This document shows, one piece after another, positions 1-9,246 of a DNA stretch of 64,000 bases (its first letter is position 1; each line of letters begins with the position of its first letter). The stretch covers positions 1-64,000 of the forward strand of contig MU859073.1 of the NCBI GenBank assembly GCA_033297205.1, in the 5' to 3' direction. The translations under genes were made by a program, and so were the position numbers. The DNA is from Pseudoneurospora amorphoporcata (taxonomy: Eukaryota > Ascomycota > Sordariomycetes > Sordariales > Sordariaceae). Below the pieces are notes generated by a model that saw only the letters and a list, made by a program, of their open reading frames with translations, was not told the origin of the DNA and ran no database searches.

Positions 1-108
1 GTTATTCTAACACATTCTGTGGAGACTAAGTTCCCCAGTGACCAGCCTACTATACTACTGAGTAGTACAGGGCAGTTACAAGGCACAGTACTAGCTACAC
101 GTTAACAA
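1..108 (-). repeat. End of an LTR-like repeat (family B)
   Basis: The stretch ending in cacgttaaca at 99-108 is the reverse complement of the start of the repeat at 8743 (tgttaacgtg...). Roughly 75 bp around the shared run with ggcagttacaaggcacagta align with a few mismatches. It reads as one terminus of a long terminal repeat that continues off the left edge of the window. The DNA to its right is gypsy RNase H/integrase sequence rather than gag, so this LTR is probably nested in or fused to that relic, not its own 5' LTR. Confidence 0.5.
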
Positions 109-2140
109 CTATTATTAAGGCTCTAGAAGAACAGCGCCTAGAATTAAACGGCGCTTAATAACCCTTTAATATTATTATAGATTATAAGAATTTAAAGACC
201 TTTACAATAAATAAGTAACTTATACCTCACTATATATAGTAATTAAAATTTTTATTACATTTTAACTTCTTAATCTACTATATATTAGAATCATAAAATT
301 TTCACCCTAACGCATTAAATAAGAAATTAAAGCATATACTTCTAAATATAAATAATTACTACCTAAACATTGGAAACTATAAATTCATTAATTTAACTCG
401 CTTTAAAGATAGTTACCTCTCCCTTTTTCTATTAGTTATAGCTATTAACAACTTTAATTTCGATGAGGAAGTATTCTTATTATTGTTAAATACTTTAGAA
501 GAACAGGATGAATCGATTAATAATATTATTAACGAAAGTTCTAATTAATTAACTTTAATATAGGAAGTCGTTAATTATTTAAGAAATCTAAACCATATTA
601 AATAACGCCTTTATATTAGAAAAAAACTAAAGGTCGCTTTTGTAGAATATTCTATAGCGGGAGGTAAAGTATATTATAAAGGAAGGGTACTTATTAATCT
701 TAATAATATTATTACCTATTTACTATTTATTTACCGCGCTTATTTATTATTAATAGCAAGCTATTTAAACAAAAATGAAATATAAGTATAAATAAACGAG
801 TACTAGTATTAACTAAGTATGATAGAGGCTGATCGGGTTTATTATAAGGACTGCTTAATATATTCGAAAATAAAAGTATTATAATATATTAAAGTAAACT
901 ATTTTAAATCTATACTAGCGGCTTATATACTATAAATGAATATATTTGTCAATTACATCTCACATTTACCCGAAAGCCTTTATTTAAGGTAAAAGTTCAA
1001 ATATATTACTATCGTAGTAAATCAATTAATAAAAATATATTACTACATCCCTACTATTACTATAAAGGCTGAGAAATTAGTAAAACGCTTTATTGACTAT
1101 ATTTATACTCTTTATAATGTATCCGATACTATAGTTTCTAATCGTAGCTCCTAATTTAGGTTTTCATTCTAATTTATAGTCTATAAACCTTTAACTATTA
1201 AGAGGCTTTTAAACTTTACTTTCTACCTTTAAACTAATATCCAAATAAAATATATTAACGTAAAATTAGAATAATATTTATATATCTTTATTAATTAGGC
1301 ACAAATAGACTAAGTATACTAACTATTACTAGCGGAATTCGTAAGTAATAATATAGTATTTAAAACTACAAGAGTTTATCTCTTCTTTACCAATTATAGT
1401 TTTTACTCCCGTATAGATATTAAACTCGTATGTTACGAACTTAAGCGAGTGGCACGGGCCAACCAAGCCACCGAAACATAGTAGCTACGCAGAGGCGGGG
1501 CCATGTAACCATAGAGGCCAGTAAGACAGAAGACTGGAGGGCTCACAAGCTAAGAGGGCTCACGTCGTAAGCCAGGGCCACATGGTAAGCCAGCTCACAA
1601 AGTGAGCTAGACTCTCTAAGTGAGCCAGGACAACATCAAGAGTCTAAGGACACTCGGGTCCCAGTCAATGGCAGAGATATAAGAAGGCACCTAGAGAACC
1701 AGCTAGCAAGATAGTTCGACAGTAGTTAATTGATCTTTATTACTGAGACTAGTATAACAATACCATACTTGTTGTGAACCTTTTGGCTTCACTGAACGAC
1801 TCTGATAGTTACTACCTTCAGCTATCTCACTTAGGCAGATTAGACTGCCGTTCGTTACATTGTAGCAATCGTACTATTTAAAGGGTTTTTACTAATATAA
1901 TAAAAGGAACATTTAAAAATTAATAAACTATTTACTTGCTTTAAGGCTATTTAGGACTATATACGTACTTCTATAAAGAAAGTATAAGATAAATACAAAG
2001 CTAATTTTAACAAAAACTAGTCTAATGTACTAAAATACTATATTAGTAATTTGGTTATACTTAATACGATTAACCTTAATAACAGCAAGCTGTATAATAA
2101 GCTTTAGCCGCGTTAGGAGGGCCTTTTCAAAGTAAATTAA
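109..2140 (+). mobile_element. RIP-degraded Ty3/gypsy pol relic (RNase H tail, integrase)
   Basis: The DNA is very AT-rich, and its translation on the plus strand follows the gypsy pol order despite many stops. A possible RNase H/linker tail lies near 370-470, then the integrase N-terminal zinc region (about 560-900) and the segment reading NIFVNYISHLPES near 930-975. The core segment around 1120-1170 reads like DTIVSxRxSxF, with Gln and Trp codons turned into stops. The later segment LLAEFVSNNIVFKTTRVYLF lies near 1325-1385. After an inserted LTR the frame resumes at about 1865 and runs through an IRTSIKKVxDKYKANFNKN-like stretch to a GPF-like motif at 2120-2130. Family knowledge places these motifs in Ty3/gypsy integrases. 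The C-to-T pattern is consistent with RIP. It is non-functional. Confidence 0.8.
1504..1859 (-). repeat. Solo LTR (family A) inserted in gypsy integrase relic
   Basis: The sequence begins TGTAAC at 1504 and ends CGTTACA at 1853-1859, giving TG..CA termini. It is the reverse complement of the LTR at 7142-7533; for example the block reading gaagccaaaaggttcacaac in reverse complement is shared, as is the tgagatagctgaaggta block. The gypsy pol frame is open on both sides of it, so it landed inside the integrase gene. It is less AT-rich than its host, suggesting later insertion or weaker RIP. No matching internal region flanks it, hence a solo LTR. Confidence 0.7.
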
Positions 2141-3077
2141 ATATAGAGAAAGTCTTTTCGCACTGCTCTCAATATCTTTATACACTGCTCCCCTACTTTA
2201 ATTTTTTTTTGGTCCAATAATCTCACACGTATCTATTAGCCTCCCCTTAACGTACTTTAGCGCACATTAGCTCCCGCTCCCTCCCTACTTTGGACCGCCA
2301 AGACCCAGATTTCAAGCTATTACGCGCCTAGATTCGTGCAGTCGTACTGCACTGGCCACCTTTAGTCTGGGCGCCCAGACTAGGCTAGACTAGCTAGCCT
2401 AGCTTGGTCGTTTTCTAGCATCTGTACTTTACTTCCTTTCTATACTAAACTACCATCGTACACATCACCACATCGTAGTCAGTCAATCAATCCACCTCAA
2501 CACTAGCACGTCGCATCGCCAAATAAACAAGGCGCTTGCATTTGGTCAATAGTAAGAAATGATCTATTAATTTTTTTGTGCGTTTTTCCAGCTAACCGTG
2601 ATGCTGCAGATGGCTGACCCGACGGGCGCGCGCGACCGTAACGCAAATAAAAACATCGACCCCGCGCTCCTCGACCCCAACGTTAACCCCAATCCCCCCA
2701 ACCTACCTACCTTCGTACAAGATACCTCTGAGCCCAGTGCTTCTGCGCCCAATACCTAGGTACCTTATACCATTGAGCCTACGTTAGCGTACTACTAAGT
2801 GCCCTATAAGACAGCTATAGAAACGTCTTGTAAAAACTAAGTCTGGGTGCTAATCTGGCTGCACGTGCTACAGTCTGGAGTCTGGGCTTAGCATAGCGTA
2901 AAAAATATAATGCTCAGACTTACTAGCTAAAATCTACGAAAAAACTACGCTAAAGTATGGTGTGGGTCTAGAGGTTATGTTTGTGAGATGATTGGTCCAA
3001 AAAGCGGGAGAGGGCGCGCCAAGTGGGGGAGCAGTGTATGAAGACATTGAGGGCAGTGCGAAAAGACTTTCTCTTAT
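2141..3077. mobile_element. Short element with long terminal inverted repeats (MITE-like)
   Basis: The left end (agagaaagtcttttcgcact from 2145) is matched in inverted orientation by the right end (about 3021-3076). The similarity continues with gaps through a ttggtccaat/attggtccaa pair, near 2210-2218 and 2991-2999, so each TIR is at least about 55 bp and probably 100-130 bp. TTAA occurs immediately outside each end (2137-2140, 3078-3081) and could be a target duplication. Differences between the arms are mostly C-to-T or G-to-A, as expected from RIP. The roughly 700 bp interior has far higher GC than its surroundings and no transposase-like frame, so it is probably non-autonomous. Superfamily is uncertain. 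Confidence 0.65.
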
Positions 3078-3080
3078 TTA

Positions 3081-3590
3081 AATAGGCAATTGCGTAGATA
3101 TTTAAAATATTGTATAAAATATTATTAATATAGTTTGGGAAGGTGCTAGGCGTTCCCTATAGGTTAAAAGGATATACGAATAATTTAAATAGGCCGAAGC
3201 GAATAATAAACGCTATTAATTATTCGTACTTTTTTATAATGCGGATATAGTTAAAAGCGGCGATAATATTTAATTTAGTAAAGATTTTTACTTTCTAAAT
3301 AATATTAAAGGTTTTTTTAATTAAAAGGAGCGGGTAACGACTTTTAAAAGTAATGTTATCAATTTTTCTATAATTTATATAAATTCTAATATTTTTGCTT
3401 AGTTTTTTAATTAGTAGAATTTAAGAAACAGTTTTAGATTGTAAGGGATAGATAAACCCTATACGAAAATTATCGTTAATTTATTTTTTAATTACGCTTA
3501 ATTCGTCGGGGTTGAATACCTTAAATTTTACATGAAGTATTTACTCATTTAGCTGGAATTCGATTTTAAAATTATACGAATAGTAATGAG
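3081..3590 (-). mobile_element. RIP-degraded Ty3/gypsy reverse transcriptase relic
   Basis: On the minus strand the AT-rich DNA reads as a gypsy RT N-terminal half. It has a NPDELSVIKK-like segment (about 3500), FIYPLQSK (about 3445), a KIFTKLNIIAAFN segment (about 3270) and RFGLF (about 3200). It ends in PSTFPNYINNILYNILNIYA (about 3150-3095), where the catalytic YxDD would follow. The frame stops at the TIR element boundary just before those residues, so that element or a rearrangement cut it. Orientation is opposite to the gypsy relic at 109-2140. Several Gln/Trp codons are stops. It is non-functional. Confidence 0.78.
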
Positions 3591-3593
3591 GTT

Positions 3594-4690
3594 ACAACCC
3601 ACCTGGGTGCCTTCCAACGTACGCTTCGAAATCGACGACTATAATAAGGAATGGACATACAAGGCTGATTCTTTCGACTTAATCTATATGCGCTAGATTA
3701 CCGGCATCATCAATGACTAGCATGCCTTATATAAGGAGGCTTACCGCTGCTGCCAGCCGGGTGGTTGGATTGAGTATATAGATGCCTCTGGTGCCGTTTG
3801 GTCAGATGACGGTACAGTGGAGGAGGATATAGCTATTAGCTAGTAGGGTAAGCTCTGGCAGGAAGCTAGAAGACACTTGGGGACTCCGTTCGATATTCTC
3901 GAAAAGAATACCTAGGAAGAGGGTATAAAGGAGGCCGGCTTCGTAAACATTTCGAAAATAACCTACCTAGTGAGTTTTTCCCTTCTGCTACTATTCCCTG
4001 ATGCGTATTGTGTAAAAACACTATGTTGAGGATAATGATTATAAGGGAGAGAGAGCTGTCCTAGATAAAGCCTAGCCAATCTCTTATACTCCGTGCATCT
4101 CTCCCAAACATACATTCGAAATTTAGCATAAAGCTAATCAAATAAAATAAAATTATTTAGATCCTTGTGTCACTATAGAGCAAAGAAAAGAAGTGGAGAG
4201 ATGTCAGACTCTACTTCTATACTATTATAAACTAAGACCTTGAGGGTGCTATCCAGTTCATTTTCAGCAATGTTTTGAGTTGGACTGAGGAAGAGATCAC
4301 CCAATACCTTGCCGTCATAAAGAGGGAGATTAAAAATCTAAATATTTATATATACTTCCTGTACCGCATGGTGTACGCGCAGAAGCCGCTCGATACTTAA
4401 GCCTTGAGGTCTGGCTAGGCAAGACCACCGGCTGGAGCTAGGTGCTCTACCGCGGTAGGCGGTTAGATTGGGACAAGCTTTATAGTGTACTATAATAGAT
4501 AAAAGGGATGTTATCCTTATATATAATAATAGATAAGACGAAAGATTAGACGTGGATGTAATATAACACATATCTAGTACCGCTATAATAATATATATAG
4601 TAGCTAGGTCCTCGAGTACCTTAGCAATTATATACCAGGGTAGATCGCAGATTATACGTATGCCTTCAGCCTTATCTAGCCGCTGCCAAT
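3594..4690 (+). pseudogene. Decayed LaeA-like methyltransferase copy (RIP)
   Basis: From 3597 the translation tracks the intact neighbour at 5231-6850: WVPSNVRFEIDDYNKEW, then KEAYRCCQPGGWIEYIDASG, then KEAGFVNIS. The terminal segment YRMVYAQKPL lies near 4360-4398. In-frame stops include tag in place of Trp or Gln codons, and an extra AT-rich stretch separates the halves around 3990-4200. Similarity continues into the 3' flank, where the agcaattat...ccttcagcc blocks near 4627-4690 match 6978-7030. This is therefore a tandem segmental duplicate. The upstream half (promoter, N-terminus, SAM motif I) is missing, replaced by the gypsy RT relic. Confidence 0.85.
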
Positions 4691-5230
4691 ACTGTAAATA
4701 CGAGTAAGTTCAGGGGTGTTAAAGTGTCTCTCCGACCAAACGAGACAGCAGGAGGCGAGAGCGGTTTTCTAGTAAGGATACTTATTACACGATCATAATG
4801 TTTATTACAGCGAACTGAGGCAGGTGCAAACATGTACTTCCTCTCATTCGCTACCTAACTCCAGTCCACAAAGTCCATTCACAATGCTACACGGTCGATT
4901 TATCCGGCCCAGCCACCCCACGGCAGTCAGCCATTCAGCATATTAGCTACAACACCGCTCATTCTAATTAAGTTGCTAGGGTTACATCACATACTGTGTA
5001 CTATGTACACTAGGACACTTCTTTCCTTTTTCTAGTACCAACTGGAGCGGTGAGGGGTAGATCATTCCCGCTATCACATTTGCTAGCACTGAACCGGGTA
5101 CTCTACTTCATTCTATAAATCGGACGACTCTAGCACATCCACAACACTTTATGTTCCCGGCCATTCTCTTTTCTTCACCCACAACTCGATTTCAAGAAGA
5201 ACATACTGCTAAGGCATCCACAATTTCACT
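4691..5230. other. Intergenic DNA upstream of the methyltransferase gene
   Basis: About 540 bp between the decayed and intact methyltransferase copies. Composition shifts from AT-rich to balanced. No gene is seen. The last 100 bp, including a pyrimidine-rich stretch (ttctcttttcttc near 5165), probably hold the promoter and 5' UTR of the gene that starts at 5231. Confidence 0.5.
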
Positions 5231-6850
5231 ATGAGTTCTTCGGCGAAGAGAAAGGCTCAGTCGCCGGCACCAAGATCAGCCACGCCGGCAGCCAAATCAC
5301 CCACGCCTGCTCCTGAAACTCCAGCGGCAGCAAAGTCACCTACGCCTGCACCGAAATCACCCACTCCCGGTCCTGCATCTCCCGCTGCTGAAAGGACGAC
5401 TGGCTTTCTTCCTGGATCTCATTGGGCTGAACAGGTATAGCTAGCTCATGTTCACCACATCCTGGCTACGATGATCATGACTGGAATTGAGCACTGACTT
5501 ACCTCCCTTGTCACACTACAGGGACTTCCGGAAGAGGAGGAGAATGATGGGGATTCAACCATTGGAAGTGATGTCGAGAGCTCGACTGCTTCGATTAGCT
5601 CGAGTATCCTCAAATACCGTACTATGAACGGCCGGACTTACCATAGCGATAGCGTAACGGACGGAGAGTACTGGTAAGCCTGTTTGGATTACTTGCCAGG
5701 GACCGAAGCGCCCATTCTGACCTCTTCATTGGGTCTGTGGGGCGCTCCAGCCTAGACGAGTATCGATGAAGCACTGCGCATGTGGGAGGAAACAACGAAC
5801 GCTAACGAGCATTGAACCATTACACAGGGCTCCCAATGACGAGAAGGCGAATGAAGTGCTGGATATTTTGTAAGTGGAACATCATTCTGACCACCAAGTT
5901 TCACATAGCGAGTTCTTGTAGCTGACCAGATATTGCCTACCTCAGCCACCATGCGATGACCATTTGTCTGGATGGCAGGCTTTATGATGCGCCTCTCCCA
6001 GAGAATATCGAGAACGCGATTGACCTTGGCACGGGTACAGGTACGCTGAATTTCTGTGCTGTCTTGTGAATTGTTCCTTTAAATGTTAACTCGAATTTCA
6101 GGCCTCTGGGCAATCGATTTTGCCGATAAATTCCCTAACTGCAACGTCATTGGCACTGATATCTCGCCCATCCAGCCTAGTTGGGTACCCCCTAATGTCC
6201 GTTTCGATATTGACGACTATAATAAGGAATGGACCTATAAGGCTGATTTCTTCGACTTCATTCACATCCGTTGGCTTAGTAGCACCGTCAAGGATTGGTC
6301 TGCTTTCTATAAGAAGGCTTACGAATGCTGCAAGCCGGGCGGTTACATTGAGCATATGGATGCCTCCGGTACTGTTTTGTCCGACGATGGTTCCGTGGAT
6401 AACAAAGTTCATGCCGTAGCCCAATGGGGCCCCATGTGGCAGGAGGGTGGAAGGAAGATTGGGTTTGAAGTCGATCTGCACAGCAATAACCGAATGGAGA
6501 ACGCGATGAAAGAGGCCGGCTTCGTAAACATTGTAACGAAGGATTACAAGGTAAGTTCTCCGCTTCCTACACCTTGTATCCCAGAGACTCTAACCACGGG
6601 GTTCTTACAGGTCCCTTTGTCCCCATGGTCCGACGACAAGAAGATGCACGAACTTGGTATGTACTTCTATGCTGCTATAAACTCGGACCTTAGAGGTATT
6701 CTTCAATTCATGTTCGGTACCATTATGGGGTGGACCGACGAGGAGATCAGCATCTACATCAAACATTTCGGGAAGGAGTTGAAGGACAAGGACATTCATC
6801 CGTACTTCATCTACCGCATGGTGTATGGCCAGAAGCCATTGGATGCTTGA
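5231..6850 (+). CDS. LaeA-like SAM-dependent methyltransferase, intact copy
   Basis: Proposed CDS join(5231..5434,5522..5673,5828..5869,5946..6040,6102..6550,6611..6850), 393 residues, all junctions GT-AG and in phase. The N-terminus (about residues 8-55) is a low-complexity stretch of SPTPAP-type repeats. A TAM/LaeA-type methyltransferase fold follows: YRTMNGRTYHSD lead, then SAM-binding motif DLGTGTGLWAIDFAD, IGTDISPIQPSWVPPNVRF, and CCKPGGYIEHMD. The protein ends in the family's usual YxxxYGQKP. Intron 6551-6610 is 60 nt and would also read through, but removing it restores the conserved KDYKVPLSPW. The family includes the regulator LaeA and many uncharacterised methyltransferases; the substrate is unknown and no secondary-metabolite cluster is visible here. 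It sits between two decayed relatives in a transposon island yet kept its frame. Confidence 0.85.
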
Positions 6851-7141
6851 TGTACGTCCGGGCAACAACACGACCGGGACCGTTGGGTCTCCCATAGCGG
6901 GCGGGTAGAGGATGACAAGTTCTTCGTTTTGTTTCTGTAAATAATCCAAAACACAGGGTTGAAACCTCGAACGACCATAGCAATTATCCAGCAAGGTTGA
7001 CCCCAGAGCATGCGTGTGCCTTCAGACTCACCCGACCGGCCCAGATCATGAATATCCATTTAAATTCTGACAGTGGGAATGGATGAGACAAGGAGGTACT
7101 AGAAAGGAGGTTATCTCCCCGGATCACAGTTGAAGCGATGC

Positions 7142-7533
7142 TGTGACGAACGGCAGTCTGATCTGCCTAAGTGAGATAGCTGAAGGTATTAAACTATCAG
7201 AGTTGGTGAAGCCAAAAGGTTCACAACAAGTATGGTAGCGTTATACGTGTCTCGGTGATGATGATCAATTGACTACTGTCGAACTATCTGACAATCTGAG
7301 TTCTCCCGTAGTCCCTTTATACCTCCTCGCCCTACTGCGAGATATCTGTCCTCGGATGTTCACGCGGTCGTGAACCCCTATTAGAATGTGTGATGGCTCA
7401 CTCTGGTGTTGGCTCACCGTGAGCCTGCTCACCGTGAGCCCGTGCGTCAGTGAGCCTGCTCACCGTGAGCCCGTGCGTCAGTGAGCACCTGCATACGCCC
7501 TTCTGGCACGTGCTTGACCTCCCGGGTGTTACA
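7142..7533 (+). repeat. LTR (family A), inverted relative to 1504-1859
   Basis: The sequence starts TGTGACGAAC at 7142 and ends GTGTTACA at 7533. It shares long blocks with the reverse complement of 1504-1859 but is less AT-rich, so this copy preserves the LTR better. No clear 5-bp target duplication is seen (gatgc left, ctggt right). No internal retrotransposon region is adjacent, so it is probably a solo LTR. Confidence 0.7.
7411..7487 (+). repeat. Palindromic tandem repeats inside LTR
   Basis: A 15-nt near-perfect palindrome ggctcaccgtgagcc (7411-7425) is followed by two copies of a 31-bp unit (7426-7456 and 7457-7487). Each unit carries tgctcaccgtgagc and ends in gtcagtgagc. The related LTR at 1504-1859 has only degenerate gctcac/gtgagc arms. 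Confidence 0.85.
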
Positions 7534-8294
7534 CTGGTTATCACCAGTGAGTGGTCGGGTCTTGGGCGACCCTAGTGCCGCTTAAGTTCGTAACAGATGC
7601 GTCTTCTTGCATAGAAGCATATGCATGTGTGCAATGTGGCTGCTGCTGGGAATCGGATAAGATGCGCGTGGCACAGATCAGATCTTCCTCAAGATGCACC
7701 TCGGGAGCATTAATAACGTGCATTAACATCTCGTAACAGAAGAGAGGGGGAGAAGTGTTAGTTACTGTTAATACTTTAATCGACCTGCAGTCGGAAGGGT
7801 GCCTTTCTTGGGTTTTGTCTCTTTCTCGATGGTTACGAGGGTCGAATATATTCTTCGTTGCGTTTTGTTCGCTTGTCTTTTTATTCCTTTTCCCCTTCAA
7901 ATCTTTGTAGTCTTTAGTTTTTTCTATAATTTTCCTCTTCTAGAATTAGCATCAGGGCTTTGAAATTTCAGTGCGGCTTCAATACAGTCTCGAAGAAGTA
8001 GTGTGAGATTGAACAAAGAGTAAGCGCTCATCGTCGGCCCCCGATGGGCTGGCTGTGACCAGGTGGGACAATTGTAGGTAAAGGAAAGAAGGTGTTGATG
8101 TATTAAAGGTTAGTAGGGAATAGACATTCGTTGCTGAAGGGACCTTGCTAAATGAACCTTGCTAAAAGCATGCACTGACGTAGGAAGCTTTCCACATCAA
8201 TAACTAAATATGGGTAGATATATTATTTGCGATATCTACTTACGTTTAGCATGGCCTCCCGTTAGTTATCTATCTTAAGTATGAAACGGCTTTT
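7534..8294. other. Intergenic DNA between LTR and methyltransferase relic
   Basis: About 760 bp without a recognisable gene. It holds a pyrimidine-rich block (7790-7935), a short local duplication (ccttgctaaa near 8143 and 8157), and becomes AT-rich from about 8210. Confidence 0.5.
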
Positions 8295-8735
8295 AAGCGC
8301 GCACTATACGCTACCTGATGTTAGAATGGATCTTACCTTTTCTGAACTCTTTACAATAAATAGCAACGTAGTTCGCAATTTCCTTCGAGGTCCACCCTAT
8401 GTAGTTGGGCAAGAAATAAACTATAAAGCCTTCAAGGTCATATATTAGTGCTGCAAACTAGTAGATACCCAACTGCTTCATCTTCGGGTTATTAGACTAT
8501 AGCGAAATAGGAACTTAGATCTTAGGGTTAGCTTTACTTTATTTTAAGAGTTTACAAACAAGGGAAGTCTTATATAGTAATCCTCGGATATTATATTAGT
8601 AAATCCTACGTTTTTCATTCCCTTTTCTATCTTATCTAAAGAAGCCATGTAGAACTCGAGCCTGGTCTTCCGCTCAACCTTTTTCCACATTAGACCCCAC
8701 TAGGCTAAAGCGGAATTAGGAGGCATCGTCCTATT
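8295..8735 (-). pseudogene. Antisense relic of a third LaeA-like methyltransferase (C-terminal half)
   Basis: On the minus strand, starting about 8715, the translation reads WGLMWKKVERKTRLEF, then EKGMKNVGFTNIISEDY. After an intron-like gap it continues PKMKQLGIY and GFIVYFLPNYIGWTSKEI, ending near RKGKIHSNIR. This aligns segment by segment with the intact protein (QWGPMWQEGGRK, KEAGFVNIVTKDYK, KKMHELGMYF, GWTDEEISIYI, LKDKDIHPYFIYR). Stops replace codons where Gln or Trp would be expected. The upstream end abuts the LTR-like repeat starting at 8743, which probably truncated it. It is more diverged from the intact copy than the 3594-4690 relic is. Confidence 0.75.
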
Positions 8736-8742
8736 TAAATAT

Positions 8743-9111
8743 GTTAACGTGTGGCTAGTACTGTGCCTTGTAACTGCCTTGTACTACCTTGTAGTATAGA
8801 AGGCTGATTGCTAAGGACACTATTCCTTCTACGTTACGGAATTAGTCGACTCAGCCCCCATAGCATCTACTAGAACACAGAGGTTTCACCACTGCATTCT
8901 GGATTCTCGAACCTGTTTAGCATTCTCCCTAAATTGATTTGTCATCATGGAATGCAACAGAAGCTCATAGATTCAACTCTTTCCTTTCATAGTATAGTAA
9001 TCTTACAAGCACTTCTGCTAACTTACAGGAAGCTTCTATACTCTGAAAGCTTTCAGACACTCAGCATTTATGTATATAAAGACCTCTCCTCTCTGTTAGT
9101 TAGTCACTCCT

Positions 9112-9149
<38 letters not shown>

Positions 9150-9246
9150 CACTCAAGCAATATAATACAGTCTTTTTCACAGTACAGAGTTCACTGTAAT
9201 CTTCTATCTTGAGAGCAGAGTCCTCTCTAAGACCTCTTTTACAACA
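8743..9246 (+). repeat. LTR-like repeat (family B)
   Basis: The sequence starts TGTTAACGTG and matches the reverse complement of 1-108 at its 5' end. It contains a TATA-like atgtatataaag near 9068-9080 and may end at the acaaca at 9241-9246, giving TG..CA termini. The right boundary is a guess, because only the left 75 bp or so have a second copy in the window. Short frames inside it are not considered genes. Confidence 0.5.
9113..9149 (+). repeat. (AAGC)n microsatellite
   Basis: About nine consecutive aagc units directly downstream of the TATA-like site of the LTR-like repeat, in its probable transcribed leader. Confidence 0.95.
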
